From: Gemmatimonadota bacterium | Lineage (GTDB): Bacteria > Gemmatimonadota > Gemmatimonadetes > Gemmatimonadales > Gemmatimonadaceae | DNA: 64,000 nt | Direction of reading: 5' to 3' | Assembly (NCBI GenBank): GCA_021324775.1 | Contig: JAJPIM010000045.1 | Location: 1 to 64,000, forward strand | Part shown: positions 8,156 to 18,344 of the stretch, one piece after another | How the letters are laid out: every line of letters starts with the position of its first letter | Numbering within the stretch: position 1 is the stretch's first letter | The notes under the pieces: model-generated | Told to the model about the DNA's origin: nothing | The model's input: the letters and a program-made list of their open reading frames with translations, nothing else | Databases searched by the model: none | Program-made: the position numbers and the translations under genes

Positions 8156-10335
8156 TGTCAGACGTCCGGGCACGCGTGTCGATCGTGGTGATCGTGGTGA
8201 TCGGGGTCGCGGCTGGCGCCGCGCCCGTCGCAGGCTACGCTCAGCCGGCACCAGTGCAGGCGGCGGCGAGCACGGAGGCGGTCGCCCAATGGATCGCGCT
8301 GCCGGTGCCCCCAGGCGCCGAGCGTACCGCGACCGACATCATCTCGGCGTCGATGCCGGGTTGGACGCGAGACCACCTGGGCAATCTCATCATGCACCGT
8401 GGATCAGGGTCGCCGCGGCGGGTGGTCGCGTGTGGTCTCGATGAGGCGGCCTACGTCGTCAGCGAAATCACGGCGGACGGATATGTCCGGCTCCAGTCCA
8501 GCGGGCGGGCCCGGCGGTCGGCGCTGTGGGACCAGTTCCACGAAGGACAACGGATCCGGATCATCACCCGAACTGGTGCCCGCCCGGCCGTGGTCGCCGT
8601 GCGCAGCGTGCACCTGTGGCGCGCTCGTCCTCCGTCCGAGCCGATTGTCCGCGTCGACGATCTGTGGGTGGATGTGGGGGCCCGGTCGCGCGCCGAGGTT
8701 GCGCAGCTCGGGATCGCGCTGCTGGATCCCGTGCTCCGCGAGTGGCCGTCATGGCGCTTCGCGGACGCCGTCGCCGGTCCGGCAGCCGGCGACCGGGCCG
8801 GATGCGCAGCAGTGGCCGCAGCCGCGTCGCTCACGCCGGGACAAGGAGAGACGGTCTGGGTGATCAGCGTCCAGCACGCGTTCGGGTACGCGGGGCTGGA
8901 GGCGGCGCTCACTGCTCTCGGCCACACCGATTCGCTTTTTCTCGTTGATGCCGCGCTCGCACGCGATACCGTGGCGGCCACCACCGAGGCGGTGACGCGC
9001 CGTGCCGTGACCGGCCCGTTTGCGCGGGCTCTCGCCGGCCGCGCCGAAGCCGTTGTCTCGATCGGCATTCGAACGGCGCATCCGGGGACGTTGGCCGAGA
9101 CCGTGCACGACAGCGACATCATCGCCCTCGCGGATGAAGTGGCCCGGGCGTCCGGCGCCGCCCAGGCGGCACAAGTCCCCGTGCTCGCGCTGCATGGAGT
9201 GGCTGGCGCGCCGCCGCCTGCCATTGGGACCGACTCCCTGGCGGGCGTGGCGAGGCTCATGGCGGCCCTCTCCGACGCCTACGGCGTCTCGGGTCACGAG
9301 GGGCCGGTGCGCGCTGTCGTGAGTGCCGCCATACCGGCGGCCTGGCGTAGCCAGCCCACACGAGTCGACTCGGCCGGCGACCTGATCGTGGCCGCCGGTC
9401 CGGACCGCGATACCGTCGTTGTCGTCGCGCACATGGACGAGATCGGGTACCAGATCACCCACATCGCACACGATGGTGCCGTGACTCTCTCGCAGCTCGG
9501 CGGATTCTATTCGTCGCTGTGGGAGGGCCAGCCGGCGCTGGTCCACCTCAGTGATGAAGCGCGCCCGATCGCGGAGAGCGCGACGTGTCCGCTGGCGGCG
9601 GCCGCTGAGTCCGAGCGTTCGGTCGTTCCAGCGGGGACCCTCCCGGGCATTTTCATCCCGCGGACCCACGCGACATCGAAGGAGCCGGATACTCTCAGCG
9701 CCTGGTTTGGCGCGGACTCTGCGGGACTGGCTGCCTGTGGTGTCACGACGGGCATGCGGATCTCGGCCTACAAAGTGGCCTCGCGGCTGGCGGGGGTGCG
9801 GTTCACGGCGCGGGCGATCGACGATCGCGCCGGATGCACCGCGCTGTTGATGGCGCTCCGGCAGATCGATCCAGCGCGCCTCAGCCACAAGGTCATCTTC
9901 GTCTGGTCGGTGCGGGAGGAAGTAGGCCTGGAAGGCGCCGCAGCCGCGGCAGCGGAGTTCGGGCCGGCCGTCCGGCGGGTCCACGCCATCGACACGTTCG
10001 TGTCATCCGACTCGCCGCTCGAGAGCCCGCGATTTGCGCTGGCGCCGCTGGGCGACGGCGCTGCCCTTCGATCGCTCGACAACTCGAGCGTAACGCCGCC
10101 GGATGAAGTGGCGCGCGCACTCCGCCTGGCGCACGCCGCGCACATCCCCGTGCAGTTCGGCACCACGAACGGCGGGAACGACGGATCGGTGTTCGTACCG
10201 TGGGGAGCCGTCGACGTCGCGGCCGGGTGGCCGCTCCGCTACAGCCACTCGCCCGCCGAAGTCGTGGATTTGCGCGACATCGATGCACTCGGCCGCATCG
10301 TCGCCACTCTCGCCGTGGCGGACCAACGGCCCTGA
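8155..10335 (+). CDS. Exported tandem M42 peptidase (inactive + active domain)
   Basis: A 726-residue protein with a signal peptide at about 7-30. The C-terminal half is an M42-type metallo-aminopeptidase: AHMDEIGYQ (H426, D428), AIDDRAGC (D556), VREEVGLEGA with the catalytic Glu pair, and a late YSHSPAEVVDL His. The N-terminal half repeats the same order in degraded form: CGLDEAAYV at 93-101 lacks the metal His, AGDRAGC at 212-218 keeps the Asp, and VQHAFGYAGLEAA near 239-251 lacks the Glu pair. So an inactive copy precedes an active one. Dodecamer assembly is typical of the family. It probably acts on periplasmic peptides. The ATG overlaps the purN stop. Confidence 0.85.
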   Translation: MSDVRARVSIVVIVVIGVAAGAAPVAGYAQPAPVQAAASTEAVAQWIALPVPPGAERTATDIISASMPGWTRDHLGNLIMHRGSGSPRRVVACGLDEAAYVVSEITADGYVRLQSSGRARRSALWDQFHEGQRIRIITRTGARPAVVAVRSVHLWRARPPSEPIVRVDDLWVDVGARSRAEVAQLGIALLDPVLREWPSWRFADAVAGPAAGDRAGCAAVAAAASLTPGQGETVWVISVQHAFGYAGLEAALTALGHTDSLFLVDAALARDTVAATTEAVTRRAVTGPFARALAGRAEAVVSIGIRTAHPGTLAETVHDSDIIALADEVARASGAAQAAQVPVLALHGVAGAPPPAIGTDSLAGVARLMAALSDAYGVSGHEGPVRAVVSAAIPAAWRSQPTRVDSAGDLIVAAGPDRDTVVVVAHMDEIGYQITHIAHDGAVTLSQLGGFYSSLWEGQPALVHLSDEARPIAESATCPLAAAAESERSVVPAGTLPGIFIPRTHATSKEPDTLSAWFGADSAGLAACGVTTGMRISAYKVASRLAGVRFTARAIDDRAGCTALLMALRQIDPARLSHKVIFVWSVREEVGLEGAAAAAAEFGPAVRRVHAIDTFVSSDSPLESPRFALAPLGDGAALRSLDNSSVTPPDEVARALRLAHAAHIPVQFGTTNGGNDGSVFVPWGAVDVAAGWPLRYSHSPAEVVDLRDIDALGRIVATLAVADQRP

Positions 10336-10399
10336 CGATGTACTCGCCGGCGGCTGCATCGGTCGCCAGCTCATTTTCCCTGGAGAGTTGCTGAGCCTC

Positions 10400-11938
10400 A
10401 TGCCGATCGCGCTTCTGTCCGTCTCCGACAAGACTGGCCTGGTCGAATTCGCGACCGGTCTCGTCCGGTTGCAGTGGCAACTGGTCTCGACCGGCGGCAC
10501 CGCCGCGGCATTGCGCACGGGAGGATTGCCGGTTCGCGACATTGCCGATCTCACGGGGATGCCGGAGATGCTCGACGGACGCGTCAAGACGCTGCATCCC
10601 GCCGTCCACGGCGGCATACTGGCCCGGCGTGATCTGCCGGAACACCAGCGCCAGATCCGGGAGGCAGGGATCCAGGACATCGGCCTCGTCGTCGTCAACC
10701 TCTATCCGTTCCGTGAGACGGCCGCACGCGCGGACGCCACTCCGGATGACGTCATCGAGCAGATCGATATCGGAGGCCCTGCGCTGCTCCGGTCAGCGGC
10801 GAAGAACTTCGCCGGCGTGACGGCGGTGGTCGACCCGGCCGACTATGGCCGCGTGCTCCAGGGACTGGAGACGGGCGACGATGATCTCGATCTGCGGCGC
10901 CTGCTGGCCGGCAAGGTCTTCGCGCACACGGCATCATACGACGCGGCGATCGCGGCGTGGTTCGCGGCGCGGCGCGATGACATGTTCCCGGACCGGATCA
11001 CGCTGCCATTCGAGCGGGCGCACGTGCTGCGCTACGGCGAGAACCCGGACCAGCGTGCGGCGTTCTACGTCGAGCGCCCCGGCGCCGGCCTCGACGCGTT
11101 GGATCAGCGAGGCGGCAAGGAGCTGTCATTCAACAACGTCCTGGATCTGGAAGGCGCACTCGTGGCCGCTGATCCGTTTCGGGCGGCGGGCGAGACCTGC
11201 TGCGCGATCATCAAGCACACGACGCCGTGCGGGTTGGCGACCGGGGCGAGTGCCGTCGACGCGTACCGGAAGGCGCTGGCATGCGATCCGATGTCGGCGT
11301 TCGGATCGGTGATCGCATTCACGGTCCAGGTGGACGATGCGGCGGCCGATGCCATCTCCAGCCTGTTCGTGGAATGCATCGTGGCACCCTCGTTCACCGA
11401 GAGTGCTCTCGAGATCCTCGGCCGCAAGAAGAACCTTCGCATTCTGGTGGGGTCGGCGGAGTGGACAGCGGGCGCGCTCGACTTCAAGCGCGTCCGGGGC
11501 GGGCTGCTGATCCAGGACCGGCCCCCAGCCGAGGCCGGGCGGCCGTCGTGGCGCGTGGTGAGCCAGCGGCAGCCGACCGCGGACGAGTGGTCCGACCTGG
11601 GGTTCGCATGGCGGGCCGTGGCGGCCGTGAAGTCCAACGCGATCGTGATCGCCAAGGCGGGCGCGACGATCGGTATCGGCGCGGGCCAGATGTCGCGGGT
11701 CGATGCCGCGTTTCTGGCCGTGCACAAGGCGGGCCAGGCAGGCCTGGACACTCATGGCGCTGTCATGGGCTCAGACGCGTATTTCCCCTTCAGGGATGGC
11801 GTGGATCATGCCGCCGACGCCGGCGTCACCGCCATCATCCAGCCGGGCGGCTCCGTCAAGGACTCCGAAGTCATCGCCGCGGCGGATGAACGAGGGATGG
11901 CGATGGTCCTGACGGGCCGCCGAACGTTCAGGCATTAG
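10400..11938 (+). CDS. purH: Bifunctional AICAR transformylase / IMP cyclohydrolase
   Basis: Catalyses the last two steps of IMP synthesis; 512 residues, standard length. The N-terminal MGS-like cyclohydrolase domain begins [16 protein letters not shown] and contains [16 protein letters not shown]. The C-terminal AICAR transformylase domain has [25 protein letters not shown] (the Lys-His pair) and a terminal [21 protein letters not shown] at 10400 is chosen because GGAGAG lies upstream and it gives the exact family N-terminus; the open frame extends back into the peptidase gene. An 18-codon open frame ends five bases before this start, but nothing else supports a leader peptide. Confidence 0.97.
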   Translation: MPIALLSVSDKTGLVEFATGLVRLQWQLVSTGGTAAALRTGGLPVRDIADLTGMPEMLDGRVKTLHPAVHGGILARRDLPEHQRQIREAGIQDIGLVVVNLYPFRETAARADATPDDVIEQIDIGGPALLRSAAKNFAGVTAVVDPADYGRVLQGLETGDDDLDLRRLLAGKVFAHTASYDAAIAAWFAARRDDMFPDRITLPFERAHVLRYGENPDQRAAFYVERPGAGLDALDQRGGKELSFNNVLDLEGALVAADPFRAAGETCCAIIKHTTPCGLATGASAVDAYRKALACDPMSAFGSVIAFTVQVDDAAADAISSLFVECIVAPSFTESALEILGRKKNLRILVGSAEWTAGALDFKRVRGGLLIQDRPPAEAGRPSWRVVSQRQPTADEWSDLGFAWRAVAAVKSNAIVIAKAGATIGIGAGQMSRVDAAFLAVHKAGQAGLDTHGAVMGSDAYFPFRDGVDHAADAGVTAIIQPGGSVKDSEVIAAADERGMAMVLTGRRTFRH

Positions 11939-11979
11939 GCCCTGTCCGTTGCGGCATCGCCCGCCCAACTTTCTCCCCC

Positions 11980-14334
11980 ATGGCCAAACCCAAAGTCAAC
12001 GAACGCGAAAACCAGCCCTCCTATCGTGCGGCCGCGGTGGCGGCCGGGCTGGTTTTCATCCTGTACGTGATCACCCTCGCGCCGTCCACCGCAATGTGGG
12101 ACACGAGCGAGTACATCTCCGCGGCGTACGTGCTGGGTATTCCCCATCCGCCCGGCAATCCGCTGTTCGTCCTGCTGGGACACGTCGTGTCGCTGCTGCC
12201 CATCGCGCCGAGCGTCGCTCAGCGGATCAACCTGATGGCGGCGTTCTGCAGCGCGGCGTCGGCCGGGATGTGGTTCCTGATCACCGAGCGCGTGCTGGAG
12301 GGGTGGCTTCCGGCGGTGTGGCAGCGGATGGTCGGCGCCTCGCTCGCCGTGCTCGTGGGCTCGACGGCGTTCACCGTCTGGAACCAGTCCGTCGTGAACG
12401 AGAAGGTCTACACCGTGTCACTGTTGTTTTTCGCGGTCGTCGCGTGGCTCACGGTCCTCTGGTGCGACGACACTGATGGCCCCAAAGCCGATCGCCTGCT
12501 CATCCTGATCGCGTACCTGATCGGGCTGGGATACGCGAACCATCCAGCCGGGTTCCTGGTGGCACCGGCCGTCGGCGTGGCGGTGCTGGCGCGCCGGTGG
12601 CGGACGATCCTGCGCTGGCGGCTCGTTCTCGCCTGTGTGGGCGCCCTCGGGCTGGGCCTCACGCCGTTCATCTATGAGCCGCTTCGTGCGGCGCACTTCC
12701 CCGCGATCAACGAAGGGGAGCCCACGGCGTGCCAGACGACGTTCCACGTGTCGTGCACTCTCGACAAGCTGACGTACAGCCGGCTGATGGACAACATCAA
12801 CCGCGTGCAGTACGGGAAGCCCGATGTGACAGACCGGCAGGCTCCGTTCGGCGCCCAGATCGGGATGTACTGGCTGTATTTCAGATGGCAGTGGCTGCGC
12901 GATCCGCAAGGCGTACACCCGACGCTGCAGAACGTGCTGGCAGCCGTCTTCTTCATCCTCGGGCTCTTCGGCGGGTACGCCCACTGGCGATACGACCGAC
13001 GAAGTTTCTGGTTCTTCGGCCCGCTGATCTTCACGGTCACGCTGGGACTCATCTACTACCTGAACTTCAAGTACGGCTACTCGGAATCGACGGAGCTGCA
13101 GGACGTCGCGCGCGAAGTCCGCGACCGTGACTACTTCTACCTGTGGAGCTTCTCGGCGTGGAGCGTGTGGGTCGCGCTCGGGATGGTGTACCTTTGGGAA
13201 GCGATGGCGGCAATTCTTGGCACCGAGAGCACCGGCAACGTCCGGGACCTCGGGGAGCACCCCACGAAGTCGGGCTGGGCCTTCACCTCGCCGATTCTCG
13301 CGCTGGCGTTCGTGCCGCTGTTCGTGAACTGGACGTCGGCGTCACGCGCGCACCAGACCGACACCCGCGACTTCGCCAAGGATCTTCTCGACTCGGTCGA
13401 GCCGTACGGGGTGCTGGTGACGGTCGGCGACAACGACACCTTCCCGCTCTGGTACGCGCAGGAAGTCGAGGCGATCAGAAAGGACGTCGTGGTCGCCAAT
13501 ACGTCGCTCCTCAATACCGACTGGTACACGCGGCAGATGCTGCGGCGTCCGGCGTACGACTACGACTCGCTGGCGGGTCCAGCCGTGTACCGGGGGCATG
13601 CGTGGAAGAAGCCCACCGCTCCCGTGATGCAGATGACGCTCGCGGAAGCGGATGCCGTGCCGCTCACGTACGAACTGGCCGGCCCTCAGGTCATACGGAA
13701 GCCCGGCACCGATCTCGTGGCGACGGTCGACCCGAAGAACCTCGCGCACGGCGTGCTGGAACGCGCCGACGTGTTCGTGCTGCACCTCATTCTCGACAAC
13801 AACGGCCGGTCGGTGTATCTGAGCAGCACGTCCGGCAACTACGGCCAACAGCTCGGCGTCGGCCAGTATCTGCTCACGCAGGGGTTGGCACGCAAAGTTC
13901 TCACGTCGGTGCCGGTCGCCACCAAGGATACGATCGACCTCGCCGGCGAGGGGTGGGTGGATCTCAAGCGGTCGATGGCGCTGTGGGATTCCTTCGAAGC
14001 GCCCGGCGCCTTCATTCGCCGCGGGCAATGGGTGGACAAAGCGTCAGTGAACATCCCCGCTCTCTACGTGATGAGCGGCTATTTTCTGGCCGAAGCGCTA
14101 GGCCAGGCCGGAGACAAGCCGCAGGCGGATTCGGTGCTGCGGAAGGCCAGTGAGGTGGCGCAGGCGTCGTCGCTCGGCGATCTGTTCCGCCCTCAGCTCC
14201 CCCAGATGCAAGCGCTGCCGCCGTCAGAATCGGGTGACGCGCCGCGGGTCGCGGTGCCGCTACCGGGGCCCGCGCAGCCCACCGCCCCACCCACGGCCAA
14301 GCCCGCCACCCCTCCGCGACCCCCCACCCGATAG
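11980..14334 (+). CDS. DUF2723 membrane protein, O-mannosyltransferase-like
   Basis: A 784-residue polytopic membrane protein. The N-terminal DUF2723 region has TAMWDTSEYISAAYVLGIPH followed by PPGNPLF; the acidic loop after the first membrane helix is the usual catalytic site in GT-C glycosyltransferases. About ten hydrophobic helices occupy residues 20-450. A large soluble C-terminal region follows, with VTVGDNDTFPLWYAQEVEAI, and a Pro-rich tail. DUF2723 is related to protein O-mannosyltransferases and eukaryotic TMEM260; the sugar and acceptor here are unknown. It starts 41 bases after purH and is followed six bases later by the DUF4337 gene. Confidence 0.85.
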   Translation: MAKPKVNERENQPSYRAAAVAAGLVFILYVITLAPSTAMWDTSEYISAAYVLGIPHPPGNPLFVLLGHVVSLLPIAPSVAQRINLMAAFCSAASAGMWFLITERVLEGWLPAVWQRMVGASLAVLVGSTAFTVWNQSVVNEKVYTVSLLFFAVVAWLTVLWCDDTDGPKADRLLILIAYLIGLGYANHPAGFLVAPAVGVAVLARRWRTILRWRLVLACVGALGLGLTPFIYEPLRAAHFPAINEGEPTACQTTFHVSCTLDKLTYSRLMDNINRVQYGKPDVTDRQAPFGAQIGMYWLYFRWQWLRDPQGVHPTLQNVLAAVFFILGLFGGYAHWRYDRRSFWFFGPLIFTVTLGLIYYLNFKYGYSESTELQDVAREVRDRDYFYLWSFSAWSVWVALGMVYLWEAMAAILGTESTGNVRDLGEHPTKSGWAFTSPILALAFVPLFVNWTSASRAHQTDTRDFAKDLLDSVEPYGVLVTVGDNDTFPLWYAQEVEAIRKDVVVANTSLLNTDWYTRQMLRRPAYDYDSLAGPAVYRGHAWKKPTAPVMQMTLAEADAVPLTYELAGPQVIRKPGTDLVATVDPKNLAHGVLERADVFVLHLILDNNGRSVYLSSTSGNYGQQLGVGQYLLTQGLARKVLTSVPVATKDTIDLAGEGWVDLKRSMALWDSFEAPGAFIRRGQWVDKASVNIPALYVMSGYFLAEALGQAGDKPQADSVLRKASEVAQASSLGDLFRPQLPQMQALPPSESGDAPRVAVPLPGPAQPTAPPTAKPATPPRPPTR

Positions 14335-14340
14335 GGGACC

Positions 14341-14922
14341 ATGCCGGAAGAGATCGAAGTCGACACCGATAAGCTGCGCGAGCAGATCGACGAGGAGATC
14401 GACAAGGAAGGCGGGAGGTTCATCCGGATGATCGCGCTGACGACGGCGATCCTGGCCGCGCTCGCCGCGATCGCATCGCTTCGGGCTGGCGCGACGGTGA
14501 ACGAAGCGCTGGCGCTCAAGACGGAGGCGACGCAGATCCAGGCGCGGGCATCAGATCAGTGGGCATACTATCAGGCCAAGGGGATCAAGGGCGCAGTTGC
14601 CGCGGCGACGGTTTCCGTCTGGCGCGCCGCCGGCAAGACTCCGCCGCCCGAGACGGAGGCGCTGGTGGAGCGATACGCCACCGAGCAGAAGGCGATCGCG
14701 GATTCCGCGCGAGCCAAGGAGGCCGAGCGCGATGCGCGGACCGAAGAGGCGGAGCACCTGATGCACCAGCACCACGGCTATGCGTACGCGGTCGCGTTTT
14801 TTCAGATCGCGATCGCGCTCGGCGCGGTCGCGGCGCTCACCCGGTCCCGGCCCGTATACGCGCTCTCGCTCCTGAGCGGTGCGGGCGGCCTTGTCATGTT
14901 CGTGCTGCGACTGCTGGGCTGA
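14341..14922 (+). CDS. DUF4337 membrane protein
   Basis: A 193-residue protein of the DUF4337 family. It has a charged N-terminal helix (residues 1-27), a first membrane helix (about 28-48), a soluble alpha-helical middle with WAYYQAKGIKGAV and an acidic coiled stretch, and two C-terminal membrane helices (about 145-190). Function is unknown in the family. It begins seven bases after the DUF2723 stop and is surely co-transcribed, so a supporting role for that glycosyltransferase is possible. It converges with the kinase gene on the other strand, with about 50 bases between stops and no clear terminator. Confidence 0.8.
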   Translation: MPEEIEVDTDKLREQIDEEIDKEGGRFIRMIALTTAILAALAAIASLRAGATVNEALALKTEATQIQARASDQWAYYQAKGIKGAVAAATVSVWRAAGKTPPPETEALVERYATEQKAIADSARAKEAERDARTEEAEHLMHQHHGYAYAVAFFQIAIALGAVAALTRSRPVYALSLLSGAGGLVMFVLRLLG

Positions 14923-14971
14923 GCAACCCTCGCCGGTGGCCCTCGCCGGCGGCTCGTGGCGGCACCACGGG

Positions 14972-17221
14972 TCAGCGGAGACCGATCCGATTCACCAGAT
15001 CCGCATACCGGGGATCGCCACGGAGCGGTTCGTACCCGGGATCGCGGTGGAGGTACAGCAGACCTGCCGAGCGGGCCTGATAGGCGCGTTCGAGCGAGGC
15101 GAACGCCTGATCGAGATGGCCGGCGGCCGCGTAACCCATCGCGATAATCTCGGCGCGCAGGTATTGCCGGCGCGACTCGTCTTCGAGACGCGCGAGAATC
15201 GCATCCGCCTCATCCTTCTGGCCGAGGGCGGCGAGTGCGCGGACGATCATCGCGTCCCATGACCGCGGCGCGCGTTCGAGGGACTGGGCGCGCCGATACC
15301 ACGAGAGCGCCCCCTCGGCGTCGCCCTTGGCCAGCAGCGCCGCCGCAATGTAGTGCTGCGCGCGATGGCAGATCTCGTCCATGTCCATCGTACGTTCGCC
15401 TTGCGCGATGGCGGCGTCGTAGTCACCGTCGTACAGAAGGAACCGGGCCAGCCATTCGCTGTAGTGCACGGACAGCGGATCGAGGACGAGCGCCTGGCGC
15501 ATCGTGTCGACCGCATCTCCGAGGCGCCCCACGCAGGGCAGCATCGTGCCTCGTACGTAATGGGCCTCCGCGTAGTTCGGGCTCAGCTCCGCCGCCCGTG
15601 CCAGCTCTGCCTCCGCATCGGCGAACTTCCACTCATGCCAGCCCAACACCTTGCCGAGCGACGTCATCGCTTCGGCGAGGTTCGGATCACGCTGCAGCGC
15701 ACGCTCGGCCGCTCCCTTGGCCCGCGGATAGGCGTCATCGGGCGCCACCCAGTCGTCGGCCAGGTTGCACCACGCATCGGCGATGCCCGCGTATCCCCTC
15801 GCGAGCGCCGGGTCGAGCAGCAGCGCCTGTTGAAACAGGTCGAGCGAGCGGCGGAGGGCCGGCTCGGAGAGCTTGGCGAAAAAGAACCGGCCTTTGAGGT
15901 ACAGCGTGTACGCCTCGAGATTCTTCGTGGGCGCCACGACCTGCCCCTGATCGCCGCCGAGCCGCAGCTTCAGGGCATCGACGATCGCATGCGAGATCTC
16001 ATCCTGAACGGCAAAAACGTCTTCGAGTTGCCGGTCGTAGGTCTCGTTCCACAGATGATAGCCGCTCGCGACATCGATGAGCTGTGCCGTGAGCCGGATC
16101 CGGTTCCCCACCTTCCGCACACTCCCGTCGAGCACCGTGGTGACGCCCAGCTTCTCGCCGATCTGCCGCACATCCACGTCTTTTCCCTTGAAGGCGAACG
16201 AACTGGTACGGGACGCGACGTGGATCCCGGGCAGTTTGCCCAGGGCGTTGATGATCTCCTCGGTCATGCCGTCGGAGAAATATTCGTTCTCCGGGTCGGC
16301 ACTCATGTTCTTGAACGGCAGAACGCCGATCGCTGCCGGCCCGACGCTGGCTGCGTCCTTGGCGGTCCGATGCGCGCCAGTGGTGCTGGCGCGGCTGATC
16401 GCGCGCAGCGCCTCGGCGAACTCGGCGGCCGTCGTATACCGGTCCACCGGAGTCCGGGCGAGGGCACGCGACACGGCGGCATCGAGCGCCTCCGGCACAT
16501 CGCGTGTCGTGCGCACCTTGGGTATCGGAGATACGAACCGCTTGGCGATGATCGCCTGGGGCGTAACGCCGGTGAACGGCGGCTCGCCGGTGAGCATCTC
16601 GAATAGCACGCATCCCAACGAATACAGATCGCTGCGCCCGTCGGTCCCCGCCTCCCCCGCGGACTGTTCGGGACTCATGTAAGCGGGCGTGCCGACGGCA
16701 AACCCGGTCTGTGTGATCGACCGGTCACCCTGGGAAACCGCCTTGCCGATCCCGAAGTCGGCGACCATCGCGGCGCCTTCATGGAGCAGGATGTTCTCGG
16801 GTTTGATGTCGCGGTGGACGACGTTGTGCCGGTGCGCATAGTCCAGCGCCGAGGCGACCTCGCTTGTCAGGCGAAGCGCCTCAGCGAGCGAAAGCTGGCG
16901 CTCCCGGTCGAGCCGCTCCCGCAGCGAGCGCCCTTCCATGCTCGGCATCACGTAGAAGAGCAGGCCGTTCGCGTCGCCGGAGTCGAAGACGGGCAGGATA
17001 TGCGGGTGCGTCAGCCCGGCGGCCATCTTGATCTCGCGCAGGAACCGCTCGGCGCCGATCTCGGCGGCCACCTCCGGACGCAGGGCCTTGAGCGCAACCT
17101 GGCGATCATGCCGCAGGTCGTGCGCGAGAAAGACGATCGCCATGCCGCCCTGGCCTAGCTCGCGCTCCAGCCGGTACCGGCCCGCGAGGGCAGGCGCGAG
17201 GCGGTCGTGCAGTGGATCCAT
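14972..17221 (-). CDS. Ser/Thr kinase with TolB/FlgO-like and TPR regions, no membrane helix
   Basis: A 749-residue protein. The kinase domain occupies about 15-275: glycine loop LGQGGMAIVF, catalytic HRDIKPENIL, DFG in VADFGIGKAV, and activation segment GTPAYMSPEQ. Residues about 300-440 match the TolB/FlgO-like region (AIGVLPFKNMSADPENEYFS and GVTTVLDGSVRKVGNRIRLT), and TPR repeats fill the rest. Most relatives of this design have a membrane helix after the kinase domain. None is visible here, so the protein is predicted to be soluble. All catalytic residues are present. ATG at 17221 was chosen over TTG at 17230; neither has a good Shine-Dalgarno sequence. Confidence 0.88.
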   Translation of the reverse strand: MDPLHDRLAPALAGRYRLERELGQGGMAIVFLAHDLRHDRQVALKALRPEVAAEIGAERFLREIKMAAGLTHPHILPVFDSGDANGLLFYVMPSMEGRSLRERLDRERQLSLAEALRLTSEVASALDYAHRHNVVHRDIKPENILLHEGAAMVADFGIGKAVSQGDRSITQTGFAVGTPAYMSPEQSAGEAGTDGRSDLYSLGCVLFEMLTGEPPFTGVTPQAIIAKRFVSPIPKVRTTRDVPEALDAAVSRALARTPVDRYTTAAEFAEALRAISRASTTGAHRTAKDAASVGPAAIGVLPFKNMSADPENEYFSDGMTEEIINALGKLPGIHVASRTSSFAFKGKDVDVRQIGEKLGVTTVLDGSVRKVGNRIRLTAQLIDVASGYHLWNETYDRQLEDVFAVQDEISHAIVDALKLRLGGDQGQVVAPTKNLEAYTLYLKGRFFFAKLSEPALRRSLDLFQQALLLDPALARGYAGIADAWCNLADDWVAPDDAYPRAKGAAERALQRDPNLAEAMTSLGKVLGWHEWKFADAEAELARAAELSPNYAEAHYVRGTMLPCVGRLGDAVDTMRQALVLDPLSVHYSEWLARFLLYDGDYDAAIAQGERTMDMDEICHRAQHYIAAALLAKGDAEGALSWYRRAQSLERAPRSWDAMIVRALAALGQKDEADAILARLEDESRRQYLRAEIIAMGYAAAGHLDQAFASLERAYQARSAGLLYLHRDPGYEPLRGDPRYADLVNRIGLR

Positions 17222-17368
17222 GAGAGCCAAGATGCGGCCAGGGGATCGGAGGCGCGAGTGCGTGGCGCTACCGCCACACGGTTGACAGCCGGGATGCTGC
17301 CTCGCATCTGCCCGTCAAGCGCTGGCGGATCGGATGATGCGTGCTCCCTTATCGGACCCGGCGAACTA

Positions 17369-17509
17369 CACCGGCGTCCCGCAGTGCTCACGATGGCGGC
17401 CGCACTCGCCGCCTACCTGGCCGCCCGTCGCGCACTCGCGGCCGATCCGGCGACGGCCCTCAGCCCGAGCGCGCCACCACTCGGCGGGCGCCCCTACGAG
17501 TTGATCTGA
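17369..17509 (+). pseudogene. Remnant of an FtsX/MacB-type ABC permease C-terminus
   Basis: About 46 codons ending in TGA read LAAYLAARRALAADPATALS. This closely matches the last helix and conserved tail (LPARRA-x-x-DP-x-x-ALR) of MacB/FtsX-like permeases, including the duplicated orphan permeases common in this phylum. Nothing upstream in any frame extends the similarity, because the divergent kinase starts at 17221. It is read as the stump of a deleted gene. It accounts for part of the otherwise empty 17222-17542 gap. A chance match is possible because the segment is short. Confidence 0.4.
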
Positions 17510-17542
17510 ACCCTCCGACTGAGTATCAGCTCGCGGCTGCGG

Positions 17543-17872
17543 TCATCCCTTCGCACCTGGCGGCCGGTAGGTGACGGACTTCTTCGCGGCCGCGTCCAAC
17601 TCGTCCGGCGTGATCAACACGGTCGAGCGGAACGACGATACGACCCCGGCGCCACCCACCGCCATGGCCACCGACGCCGCGGTCGCATTGTCGGGGTATT
17701 CGGCGATGATGACGACATCGGTGTCGCCATACGCGAAGTAAAAGGCGTGCAATTTACCACCGGCCGCCTCGACCATCTGCTTGACCGCGGCCTTCCGCTT
17801 CGACCCGCCGTCCTGGATAACGCCCTTGATGCCGGCCGGCGAGTACGTCACGTGCGTCATGACAATGGGCAT
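17543..17872 (-). CDS. GYD-domain protein
   Basis: A 109-residue small soluble protein of the GYD family, related to the dimeric alpha/beta-barrel fold. Visible family features are MTHVTYSPAGIKGVIQDG at the N-terminus, GGKLHAFYFAYGDTDVVIIA in the centre, and a C-terminal Pro/Gly tail. The central YGDTDVV corresponds to the GYD signature. The biochemical role is unknown. ATG at 17872 has GGAGAG just upstream; a longer in-frame start at 17932 would add a poorly conserved Arg-rich leader. It is a single gene. Confidence 0.82.
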   Translation of the reverse strand: MPIVMTHVTYSPAGIKGVIQDGGSKRKAAVKQMVEAAGGKLHAFYFAYGDTDVVIIAEYPDNATAASVAMAVGGAGVVSSFRSTVLITPDELDAAAKKSVTYRPPGAKG

Positions 17873-18113
17873 CGCTCTCCCTGGTGCGAGTGGGCGGAAA
17901 ATGTACGGTCGGCGAGTGATCCAAGTAAGCACCCACCAACGACGCTGCCGAGGTCATTGGTGGTCGTCGAGCCATGGCATCAGAGCGTGTATCGCGAGAT
18001 GGATACCGCACAGGAACCAAAGCCGGAGGGGCAATGATAGCTCTCCGGTGAAGCTGGCCACGGTGGTGCCGGCCATCTACGTTGTTTGGGTGATGCTCTT
18101 GTGCCGAGCGTGC

Positions 18114-18119
18114 TATAAG
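18114..18119 (+). promoter_or_regulatory. Possible -10 box (TATAAG) for tRNA-Ser
   Basis: TATAAG lies 46 bases before the tRNA in a locally AT-richer stretch. No matching -35 hexamer is found at 16-18 bases. This is a weak call. Confidence 0.3.
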
Positions 18120-18164
18120 TTCCCCTATAGTCAGTGAAGCCGTCTGAGCCGTGTAAGTCGTTGT

Positions 18165-18249
<85 letters not shown>

Positions 18250-18344
18250 TTGACGCGGCCACCTGCCGCCTACCGCGAGCCGGTGGCGTGTGTCCGCGTC
18301 GGCGTACCGCACCCGCGCTTTCGCGGGGCGCCCGGGCTCCGTCG

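Noticed and set aside
10338-10394. An 18-codon open frame ending five bases before purH, as a leader peptide
   Set aside because: It has no run of regulatory codons, no attenuator hairpin and no Shine-Dalgarno sequence of its own.
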